A program made the position numbers and the translations under genes. 64,000 nt of DNA, from positions 75,254 to 139,253 of the forward strand of contig NSJX01000060.1 in the NCBI GenBank assembly GCA_002286715.1, given 5' to 3'. Under the pieces are notes generated by a model. The model saw nothing but the letters and a program-made list of their open reading frames with translations. It was not told the DNA's origin and ran no database searches. Within the stretch, counting starts at the first letter, position 1, and the number at the start of each line of letters is the position of its first letter. Shown one piece after another: positions 32,935 to 41,886 of the stretch. This stretch comes from Dentipellis sp. KUC8613 (Eukaryota > Basidiomycota > Agaricomycetes > Russulales > Hericiaceae).

Positions 32935-34222
32935 TCCTAAATCTTGCCTCTAAACGCGTCGGAGACTGAAATGGCATCCCAGAATGGTATACGCCCATGT
33001 GGTGCTTGCTGACTAACCCCGCAAGCGATTCTGTGTGCAAGTCCGACTAGTCCCGCTCTAAGCAGGGTGCGCTGCAGACGACGACGACAACAACGACGAC
33101 GGCGGCGGCGGCGGCGGCTGCAACTAGCTTTCAGGGCATCGTGCACGCAATACCCTATCTGATCATTGCGTGCTACAATGAAGAATCTGCGCATGACGAG
33201 ATCCAGGCAGTGCGCTCTCATCGGACACCGTGCCAATCCACCCCTTCGCGATCCCGACGCAGGCAAGAAATGCCCCACGCCAAGGACCGAGAACGTCTTC
33301 GTTTGCGAGGGCGCAGTCGCATTTGGGGGGAGGGAACGGTGGGGCGACTAAGAACGCATACAGGTGAGTACTTCATATTACTTCTCCCTTCGTTCACGTC
33401 GAGCCCAGCCCCCAACGTCTCCCTGTCACTGCGCCGCTCCCCCCCTGTATCATCTCTCGCTATCTGCTCCTGTATCTATCAATCCCCCATCCGCCCTCGC
33501 GTCTGTCACGCGCCAGCCCTCACGAGCCCAAGGCCTATCGACGACAGCCCGATTCGCAGTGCATGCAACGGCCCATGCCTGTCGTGTCCAGCTTGAGCTA
33601 CAGACTGCTCAGCATTCGCTACAGGACGGCGGGTTCAGTGCCGGAGACGTTACTCCATGTCCTCGACGCACCCGTCTCCATTCTGGCCCTCCGTACTCTT
33701 TGATGCCCCCCATCCTCCCTCGTCGTTTTCGATGCGTGTTCGTACCGAATGTTCACGTGTCGCGTCATGTCATGCTCGAAAGATATCAGACTATCCTGAT
33801 GCTCCGCTGCCTTGACCGCTCCTCGTGCGCCTGAAGTTCGAGGGCAAGTGGTAGATGTTCCTTCAATGAAGTCCATACACCCCACGTTCTGCACGTGTGA
33901 GGCTGCTGTTTGCCCGCCTTTTTACTCTCAGATAAGTGTATATACGACAATTATGAATACTCAAGCTATGATCACAATGACATGTATCAAAATTCGATAT
34001 CTGGAGTGCGAGAAGGATGCCGCACATCGCGGGCGTCGACTACATCGCTATAATCCGGGGGAAGTGCCTGGGAATCGTGCCGAGGATGCCGAGCGGTCTG
34101 CCAAGTTCTCTAAATCAGTTCTAAACTCCCCAACAACGGTCTTACGGTTTAGACCCAATTCCTCTAAATCGATCGGAGCTGCAATGATAGATCATGTTTA
34201 GAGGAAAAATCACTTCTAAACA

Positions 34223-34240
34223 GTTACGGAAAGTCATCCA
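34223..34240 (-). repeat. right terminal inverted repeat
   Basis: GTTACGGAAAGTCATCCA, the reverse complement of the left end. Confidence 0.85.
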
Positions 34241-35811
34241 CTGGCCAGCTGTGGACAGAACCCGTGTCGTTACAGCGGCGAGAAGCGGGCACAACACCGA
34301 AATATCGAAGAACTGAAACGCTAGCTAGGTATTTTCGGAGGTATTCAATCTACCCTTCTCGCACGTTCGTCACTAAAAAAAGAACTCAAAGAGTACAATC
34401 GTAAGGATACGGTGAATAATCCTACTACATAACAGATCTAGACCTGAACATGCCCGGATCACACCAACCAATCATCGCACCGCCCTCGCCATTCCATCCG
34501 ATCGATCCCTACCCAATCAGCATCCTGTCTCCAATTCGACTGTACTCTACTGTATGCGACAATGCGGCAACAAAACATTGCCCTACGACGCTAAGTATAG
34601 GATGGTCGAAGTATCCCCGTCTGCGGGTTCGCAAGCCGCCCGTGGTCGGCCGTGCGTATGGACTGCACCATGTGCGACGATACGCTACAGGGAGTGGCTA
34701 GGCCAGCCGTTGCGCCACGTCATGTCGACGTCGAGCTCGGCGCGCACCAGTCTACCACCCGAGCGCTGCGTCTAGGAGCCGACCGATTCTGCACGATATA
34801 CGCCTGCTAGCCTGCAAGACGTCGACCGAATCCCATCCCAACCCCGCATCCGCCCATACCGTCTTTCACCCTCGACAACCCAGACACCAAACACCGGATA
34901 TCCAAGACCGCAACGATCGCCCAGGGGCCACCACCCCGCGTTCCTTGATGGCACTCACGTGCTCGCGCCAGTGCCATAGCCAGAGCGCGATATGTGTACC
35001 TCCTGATGGCCAAGTACAGCGCTAGCCAAGCATGTGTGCGCCGTATGCTCTGGTCTGAATATGTCTGATGTGTGCTCTTTGCCGTGGCCCTAGTACCAGT
35101 ATCTCTGATGCTCTAGGCTTTGGCATGGCTGATGCTTATGGACCTGGTGCGCATGATGTTCGACGCCCTTGCTAGCATGTCCAATGCATGCTTACGCCCT
35201 GATTCCCCGCGGCAGCGATCCCGGAGAATCTGTGCGGAGTTAGGGCAGCTGCAATATGGCATGCACGTATTTCCAAGCACGCGTTCTGTCATCTGGCCAC
35301 TCGGATATCGAGTATGTAACATCCCGACTCCACGTTCGCGCCCTCCTCACAGAGCATCTCCGAGTCCGGTCACAGATCCAGCTCGACCTTCCGATCCAAA
35401 AGCACATACTGGAACACCTCACGCTACACGACCCCCACTCCCGCTCACGCGGGCACTAGAACATCCCGGCAACTCAACCCCGCATACACCTTCCTCCCGC
35501 CGATTTGTTTCATCCATCGAACAGTGTACCACTCGCTGTGCCTGTCACGCCATCCTCCTTCAACCTTCACCCCACCTGCTGCGTGCTTTTACTCGTACCT
35601 ATGCCTACAAATACCCGGCATCCAGCACCAGCCCGGGCTGTACCTCTGCTCGCCGTCCCGCCGCCCCGCCCCGCCGTACCTCTGTCCGCCCATACAGTGC
35701 CGTGCATCTAGTATCTCTACTTCGAAACCAGGAACATCCTGACCGCACTTACAGCATGCCTGCGTCTCCGCGTGCGCCCATGCACCCCGCGCCGCGCCGC
35801 ATCCGCGCTCG
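34241..35811. other. intergenic, no gene seen
   Basis: A 249-codon plus-strand frame at 35120-35869 runs across the TATA box and transcribed leader of the next gene and is probably spurious. Confidence 0.5.
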
Positions 35812-35819
35812 TATAAATA
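35812..35819 (+). promoter_or_regulatory. TATA box of Kex2-repeat precursor 2
   Basis: TATAAATA, about 250 bases before the ATG; the distance is explained by a leader intron. Confidence 0.65.
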
Positions 35820-35883
35820 CCCCAGTCCATCGACCGCATGAGCCATCCAAGCGATCTACTGAAGCCTAGCTTAACAGTACAAC

Positions 35884-36018
35884 GTGAGTCCTCTTCCTCA
35901 TCATATTCTGCTCTCTTCGCTACGCACCCGACCTAGCACCCCCGCCCCTTCGCACTGTTATTCTTCGTTCACATCTTCCACCCCGCTAACCTCACACCCT
36001 CCACCCCCACCCCCACAG
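35884..36018 (+). other. probable 5' leader intron of Kex2-repeat precursor 2
   Basis: GTGAGT donor, GCTAAC branch-like site, pyrimidine-rich end and CCCACAG acceptor between the TATA box and the ATG. Confidence 0.5.
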
Positions 36019-36060
36019 ACCCGCACATCGTCATCGTCACCGAACCCAGGACACACAACG

Positions 36061-36730
36061 ATGATCCCCACCCGCTTCACCGCGCTCACCGCGCTCGCAG
36101 CGCTCCTCACGCTCGTCGCTGCCGTCCCCGTCCCGGCGCCCGTTCCCGCGCCCGTCGCTAACGAGGTCAGCCTTTCACCCTTTCTCCCCACTCTTCATTC
36201 GTGCCGGTTGCTGATCGCCTCGATCTCGTCGTGTCCAGGTCCTCGTCAAGCGCGGTACGGAGGAATATCCTCCCGGCTCCGGCTGGAAACGCTCAACAGA
36301 CGAGTACCCACCTGGCTCTGGTTGGAAACGCGAGTCAGACGAATACCCTCCCGGCTCCGGCTGGAAACGCTCAACAGACGAGTACCCACCTGGTTCGGGG
36401 TGGAAGCGTGGTACAGAGGAATACCCTCCCGGCTCCGGCTGGAAACGCTCAACAGAGGAGTATCCTCCCGGCAGTGGCTGGAAACGCGGTACAGAGGAGT
36501 ATCCCCCTGGCTCTGGTTGGAAACGCGAGTCCGAAGAGTACCCACCTGGTTCAGGGTGGAAGCGCGGTACGGACGAATATCCTCCCGGCAGCGGCTGGAA
36601 GCGTGGTACAGAAGAGTATCCCCCTGGTTCCGGCTGGAAACGCGAGTCCGAAGAGTACCCACCTGGCTCGGGGTGGAAGCGCGGAACGGAAGAGTACCCC
36701 CCTGGTAGTGGATGGAAGCGCGAAGAGTGA
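36061..36730 (+). CDS. Kex2-processed repeat peptide precursor 2 (12 x YPPGSGW unit)
   Basis: Exons: 36061-36165 and 36239-36730, phase 0, 198 residues. Exon 1 is a signal peptide (MIPTRFTALTALAALLTLVAA) with a VPVPAPVPAPVANE spacer. The intron starts GTCAGC and ends TGTCCAG. Exon 2 starts VLVKR and then has twelve contiguous 13-residue units ending EYPPGSGWKR, followed by EE-stop. Three kinds of unit start alternate: GTEE/GTDE, STDE/STEE and ESDE/ESEE. The core YPPGSGW and the Lys-Arg site are invariant in all twelve. Kex2 cleavage plus removal of Lys-Arg would release twelve undecapeptides such as GTEEYPPGSGW. The gene is a KEP-type precursor. A ribosomal cyclic-peptide precursor is an alternative, but no tailoring DUF3328 (UstY-like) gene is visible in the window. 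Confidence 0.88.
36254..36721 (+). repeat. twelve 39-bp coding repeats
   Basis: Units 1-2 and 3-4, and units 7-8 and 10-11, are nearly identical as 78-bp pairs, showing higher-order amplification. Confidence 0.9.
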
Positions 36731-37233
36731 TCTGCATGTACTTCTCTATTTGTGACGAAATTCAATGATTGGGTATACAACGGCTCTAGGTCATGTATAC
36801 AGTGACACAACTGTGAGTGAGTGTGGCGAGAAAGCCTCCGTCGTCAAATTTGCAGAGCGGCGGGCCACGCCGCGGAGATTCAAATTGGGACCATCACACT
36901 GGCGCAGCTGTGGCGGGTCGGAAACTGAGCATACACTCAAATATCGTGCAGCAAAAAGCATACAGACTGCCCCCGAATGAGCGAATGCAGATGGTTCAAT
37001 TTTTCCAACTGGCGACAACAAACAAGAGACGGATGCTATACGGCAAAAGTCCGGAAAACAGCCTGCGACGCAAAGCGAGTAAACGACCGAATGCAGTAGC
37101 ACAAACGGGGTATGTAAACCGTGACAACGAAAAACCTCCTGGACTGCCTCAAAGGTTCTGTGGGAAGGCAGTGAGTAATTGGCCGCTCGGTGGAAGGAAG
37201 AGATCATACCCGCCGCAGTCAAATCGAAAGGGT
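36731..37233. other. intergenic between convergent genes
   Basis: 3' flanks of precursor 2 (plus) and secreted protein D (minus). Nothing else seen. Confidence 0.65.
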
Positions 37234-37489
37234 TTAAAGGTTTTTGCTGGCGGCCGCAAGGATGCTGTCGACGAGCTTGTCGACGGCTTCCAGCACGGTG
37301 GGGTCGCGGGCGGGCGAACCATCTCCACGCTAAGAAGCCAACAAAAGGAGCTCAGCATTGTGGACTGCGTCCGAGACGTGATCGGTGGCATACCTTGAGG
37401 GCAGCGGAGGCCTCAGCGGGCACGGCGGCCACCTGGGTGGCAGCGACAGCCAGGAGAGCGAATAGAGCGGCAATGCGGGTGGAGATCAT
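37234..37489 (-). CDS. small secreted protein D (63 aa)
   Basis: Exons: 37489-37394 and 37329-37234 (minus), phase 0. Exon 1 is a signal peptide (MISTRIAALFALLAVAATQVAA) with VPAEASAALK. The intron starts GTATGC and ends TTCTTAG. Exon 2 gives RGDGSPARDPTVLEAVDKL and VDSILAAASKNL. Splicing places Lys (last codon of exon 1) next to Arg (first codon of exon 2), creating a Kex2-type site that would free a 30-residue amphipathic peptide. The DPTVLEAVDKL helix resembles the C-termini of protein B and the Gly/Ser-rich protein. TATA box at 37568-37575. Function unknown. Confidence 0.78.
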
Positions 37490-37567
37490 CTCGAAGACGG
37501 GAGGAAGACGAAGAGGGAGATGCGGGTAGCTCGGGTGGGCTGGAGAATCCGAGCAACCGCAACGCAG

Positions 37568-37575
37568 TTTTATAC
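37568..37575 (-). promoter_or_regulatory. TATA box of secreted protein D
   Basis: GTATAAAA on the minus strand, about 80 bases before the ATG. Confidence 0.6.
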
Positions 37576-38423
37576 ACGGACGTCGGGCGAGCGCTCCACG
37601 GAGAGCCACTCATCGACGTTGGATGCCATCGCCCACTTGGACCACAAGACCCAACTCGGCCTTGACGCAGTCCATGTCGACCGCCATATCCAGACGCATT
37701 GCTGGGCCACTGTCCGCATGCGGGAGCCAAGCTTCCGGATCGAGCGCGCCATGGATTCCTCGGGGCGGGCGCGACGCGTCACGGCAGCCGACATCGGCAT
37801 CGGCACTCCACTACGAGTCCATAATGAGCCCCGACGCGTCCGGAAAGAAGCATGAGGCGGATCCCTTCGCGCTGCTCCTCACTTCGATGCTTCCTGGATG
37901 TCTGAGTTTGTCTTCGCCTGCGGTCCTCCAAGCGGCGTGCTCTGAGCTTGTGCAGTAGTCAACGCCGGACTAAACGACGACCGGGCGCGCGTCGGGGCCC
38001 TCCTGTACGCCTGAACGCCTAAAGCTTCGTGCGAGCTGCTAGTGCGCAACCCTGTTCGGCAGAAGATACCGGCGGCGCTGGGTTTGAAAGCCGGCGCCTG
38101 GCAGTACGACACGATGCATGTTTGCAGAGGACGTACGGCACAGTACTTGGCTTCTAGCATGGGACAGTTGTGGAATGGAAAATGAAAGGCCCAGATCTGT
38201 TGGCAGCGAAGAGGTCAGACATTCAAATCTAGAGTGTCATGTTCGGAATGCCGACGTTGCCGCGGCCATTGCCTTTGTGGTCCTCCGCGCCACCCGTCGC
38301 GTAATCTAGCTTTCGAAGTGCGTAGTGGGGCGATTTGTGTCCATAGAAGGACTTTGACGTGCTTGTCAATTCCTCCACCTAATCAGCTTTACCAGAGGGC
38401 TTCGTAGATGTAAGCTGCCGTGG

Positions 38424-38600
38424 TCGGCGACCTAGCAACCTTATCAGCCAGACGAAGTATAGAAGGCGGAGAAAGTGCGCATACGAGACACCTCGAATCT
38501 ACGGTTCAAATAGCGTTTGTATGGTCGGGCATGACCGAGGTCAATGTTTTCTGCTTCGATGCTTCGGGATTTGCCCCAGTTCGAAATTCTAGTGCAATCG
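38424..38600. repeat. degenerate triplicated block, unit 1
   Basis: Contains GGCGACCT, ACCTTATCA, GAAGGCGGAGAAAG and GCTTCGATGC in the same order and spacing as unit 2. Confidence 0.65.
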
Positions 38601-38904
38601 AAACTGCTCGAACATACGGTAATCGTCAGCAAGTGAAGGTCCAGCTAGAATTTGAATTATCCGCCGTACGGCATCATAAAACTTGGCTGTATGTGGTTTT
38701 GGTATTCGGGTGTACGCTTGTCCGCGGACGAAGGTGAATGCAAGACATCGACGCTGATCACGGTGCAGAACTAGTATTCTTCTTACCGTTCATAGACCAG
38801 TGAACTGTGAACAAATCATACTGTCCTTTCCTAACACACACGAACGAGATGCTCCCTCATGTCATGTCCGTCTAACCGCGTCTCCTGCCTTCGGAGGGGA
38901 CGTC

Positions 38905-39070
38905 AGCCACCGCGATAGGCGACCTCACGACCTTATCAACTCAACGAAGCATCGAAGGCGGAGAAAGAGCGCATATACTGTACCTTCCTATCGAACGAGA
39001 TGGCATTCGGATAGCTCGTCTGAACCGAAAACAATACTTGCAGCTTCGATGCCTCTTCGAGTTCTAGTCA
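38905..39070. repeat. degenerate triplicated block, unit 2
   Basis: GGCGACCTCACGACCTTATC, GAAGGCGGAGAAAGAGCGCA, then GCTTCGATGC, corresponding to unit 1 about 480 bases upstream. Confidence 0.65.
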
Positions 39071-39365
39071 CGTGCCTCTTTGGCCAACCATGGAGACGAC
39101 CAATGTTCCCTGCCGTACAATATCGTACGAGATGATTTGAAATTTAGCATTTGCATGTACTCCTGTCAGCGGCCGAGTGCGGGGTTGTGGGAGTGCATGG
39201 AAGCAGCTGGCGCTGATGCAGATGCGCGATCTTCAGTCAAGGACTTGACTCGGCAAAGTACAACACAGCGACTTTCTCCAGAAAACCAGAACGCTCCGAC
39301 GGACTTACCTCACACAGTGCCGAAGCACCCTTCTTCAAATTCAAAAGAGCACAGTCGTCAACCTA

Positions 39366-39480
39366 GAGTAGCAAACTCATCAATCCAACTCAGCGCGAAG
39401 AACAGAACGCGGGGGAAGAGCGCATACATCACGATATGTAGCTCGCAATTCGCAATAGAGATGGCGTTCCGACTCAGATG
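39366..39480. repeat. degenerate triplicated block, unit 3 (weak)
   Basis: GAAGAGCGCATAC and GAGATGGCGTTCCG match the second half of unit 2 (GAGATGGCATTCGG). Confidence 0.4.
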
Positions 39481-40057
39481 TTGCATGTTCCATACCGAAG
39501 ACGCCACGCCGTATCTTATTCTGCCTGTCCTCACTGCATCCCCGTGGTCACCAGTGCATCTGTCTGGAATTCCAACCACCCGTGGCCCGTGGAGCGATGT
39601 ATTCCAGGAAATCGATGCCGTACTCCGCAGCGTCAGGGGGGTTGCCAAGTGTTCGCGGGCGACAAGGGTAATACGGAATAAGGCGTAAGGCAAGGCCGGC
39701 ACGGGGCTGTCGCTTTTGGGGGCACCGACATGAAATATGTACGGAAATTCCTATAGGGAAAAGTATCAGTGGAGTGATGCTTACCTTTCCATACCTCATC
39801 GATGTTCCTCATCACGCACGGCGATCGCTCAAACGTACACATCCAGTCCCATTTCCAACCAGAAATAATAGATACACGCACACCCGCATATGCTTGTCCC
39901 GCTAGAACCCCAAAGACAGTCCTTACATCGGAGTTCAGAATAGCCCCATCTCCAAGCCGAACAACACTCACCTTTCCATATTCCACCACCCCCTCATCGC
40001 GCCGCACCCGCAAAACCCCCCCTCCACCCCTCCACACCACTCCCTCACCCGCCCCGC

Positions 40058-40845
40058 CTAAAACACCCCCGGCACAATCCTCCACCGCACCCTCCGCGCC
40101 CACTCCTCCCACTCCCCCCCAAACGCGCCGCGCATCAGCGCATCCTCAATCCTCACCCTTTTCACAAACCCCGCCATGACCCACCCCACGCCGCCGAGCA
40201 CCACCGCGCCCGCCGCCCGCCCGCCCACCGTGCGCAGCCACGGCGCGCCGACGGCCGCGCCGACGAGCAGCATCCCGGTGTGCGCGAGCACGGCGCCGAG
40301 GTAGCCCGGGTGCCGCACGAGCGCGTACGGCCCGCGCGTGACGAGCGCGTGCGCGTCGCGCAGCGCGAGCTCGAAGGTGAAGAGCCGGCCGAGCGCGCGG
40401 TAGCTTGCCGTGCGGAGCGCGGTGCCGGCGAGGACGAGGGTGATGCCGAGTGCGAGGGGCGCGGTGATGCGTGCGGGTCCGGGTTGAAATTGGGAAACGG
40501 GGAGGGGGAGGAGCGGGAGTAGGCGCGCGGAGAGCGGGTGCGTGGGGAAGTGCGCGGCGGTGTCGCTGAGGATGAATGTCCAGAGGACGGTCTGCAGTGC
40601 GGTGCGGTGAGGTGAGTGGTTATTCACATTTATGCGTGTGCGCGTTCGGGAGCAGAGGGACGGGGACGGACCTGGTTGAACACCTGCGAGCGGCGGATGA
40701 TGCGGAACCCGAGCGGGTCGGCGGGCTGCGCCTTTGCGCGCTCGGACGCGGACGGCGCGCGGTTCGGCGGCGTCACGCACGTGTGGTAGCACACGCCCAC
40801 GAGGGCGAGGAGCGCGGCGCGAAGTGCAGCGGGCGCGTCGGACAT
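40058..40845 (-). CDS. isoprenylcysteine carboxyl methyltransferase (ICMT/STE14)-like membrane enzyme
   Basis: Exons: 40845-40672 and 40591-40058 (minus), phase 0, 235 residues; the intron starts GTCCGT and ends CTGCAG. Residues 1-58 carry an N-terminal hydrophobic helix (ALLALVGVCYHTCV). The second exon begins TVLWTFILSD and has further membrane segments (ITAPLALGITLVLAGTALR). Diagnostic parts: a segment like SYRALGRLFTFEL, the cofactor motif LVTRGPYALVRHPGYLG, a hydrophobic pair, and the C-terminal EDALMRGAFGGEWEEWARRV with IVPGVF. These match the ICMT/PEMT-type fold that methylates C-terminal prenylated cysteine using S-adenosylmethionine at the ER membrane. Length fits Ste14-like proteins (about 200-290). 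Agaricomycetes often have many such paralogues, so this need not be the main pheromone-processing enzyme. Confidence 0.82.
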
Positions 40846-41886
40846 GGCGGTAGCGATAGGCGGCGTAGCGCGCTCTGAAGTCGTGGGGTGAAGGGTGCGT
40901 GCGTACCGCGTTGGCGAGCTGATATCCTCCCCCCTCACACACCGTATCTTATGGGCCGCCGCAGCTTTCGCATCTGCATCAAGCGATGTATATTCCTGGG
41001 GAGAGAACGTCGCGTTCGAACATCAGCAGGGCGTGCATCAGCGAGGGGACGTCGACGGCAGGCTGCCGCGGTGCCGTGCCGAGGCGCTAGGTACTTTCGG
41101 CACGGCATGTCTGCGTCTCCTGAGAATAACGAGTCTCTGAGAATCGCAGTGCAGGGTGATTCAGGGTATAATGGAGGCTTAAATGATCGTATCGAGGCCG
41201 TATAGCTAGATTCCTGCAGAATAAATGCCGATGGGTTGAGGCGTCGTGGTAGATGCGTGCAAACGACATAGTGCGCGGGCGCGGCAGGAAAGAGTTCGCA
41301 CATACATCGGCTTCCAGACAATCTAAGCAATGAGCGATGTGAGAATCGGCATCTCAGAACGGGAACCGTGCCGACGCCGCAAATAACGAGAGCTTCATGG
41401 GTATGCCCTGGCCGACTTCTGCAGGCGGGTAGTGCTGGTCATCCAGAGGGTCACTTGACCTGCGGTGTTCTGAGAAGGCGGATGCGGATGGCGCCAGCTG
41501 GGCGCTGCGCAATTGGGATTCGTGATGTATGATGGTGGGAGAGGAGAAGAGATAGTTGGTGACCAGCTGCCAGTGAGAGTTGAGAGAAAGCATCCGGTGG
41601 GCAGAGGGCGCTAAAGAGAGGTGCATCATTGCGCTTACGTGTTCTGTTTTTTTCAAGTCTGCGCGTCCATGTACTAGTAAGTACGAGTCCCAGTCAACGA
41701 CTCAGCATCAAGGATACATCCAGCTAGCATTCGATCACCCAAGCGAGATAAAGCGTCCGGAACTCATATATAGCTTATTATCAGGACTAATTTCCCACCG
41801 AAAGAGTAGCCAAGGTCACCGAAACAGCAAATATAAAGAAAGAACAAAGAAGATGTACACGTACTACTGTGAGGCTTCCCGAGCAA
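40846..41886. other. intergenic, no gene seen
   Basis: 5' flank of the methyltransferase-like gene and 3' flank of the first F-box gene. Confidence 0.55.

Larger units (their letters stand above)
32777..34240. mobile_element. terminal-inverted-repeat element, about 1.46 kb, probably non-autonomous
   Basis: The ends are inverted copies of TGGATGACTTTCCGTAAC (18 of 18), extending to about 25 of 28 inward. Both subterminal regions are filled with TTTAGA/TCTAAA motifs in both orientations: at least five within the left 180 bases and six within the right 140 bases. Such subterminal arrays are typical of transposase binding regions in hAT-like and related DNA transposons. No transposase is recognisable inside. 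A clear target-site duplication was not found, so the exact edges may be off by a few bases and the superfamily is open. Confidence 0.65.
37576..40057. other. long intergenic region with a degenerate triplicated block
   Basis: No supported gene. Three related blocks at about 38.42, 38.91 and 39.37 kb are listed as repeats. Confidence 0.5.

Noticed and set aside
35120..35869. 249-codon Pro/Arg-rich plus-strand frame
   Set aside because: Overlaps the TATA box and transcribed leader of Kex2 precursor 2; no motif support.
30844..36730. Kex2 precursors as a complete RiPP gene cluster
   Set aside because: No tailoring enzyme such as a DUF3328 (UstY-like) oxidase is recognisable in the window.
36175..36810. 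211-codon minus-strand repeat frame opposite Kex2 precursor 2
   Set aside because: Mirror reading of the 39-bp repeat; no signal peptide or splice logic.
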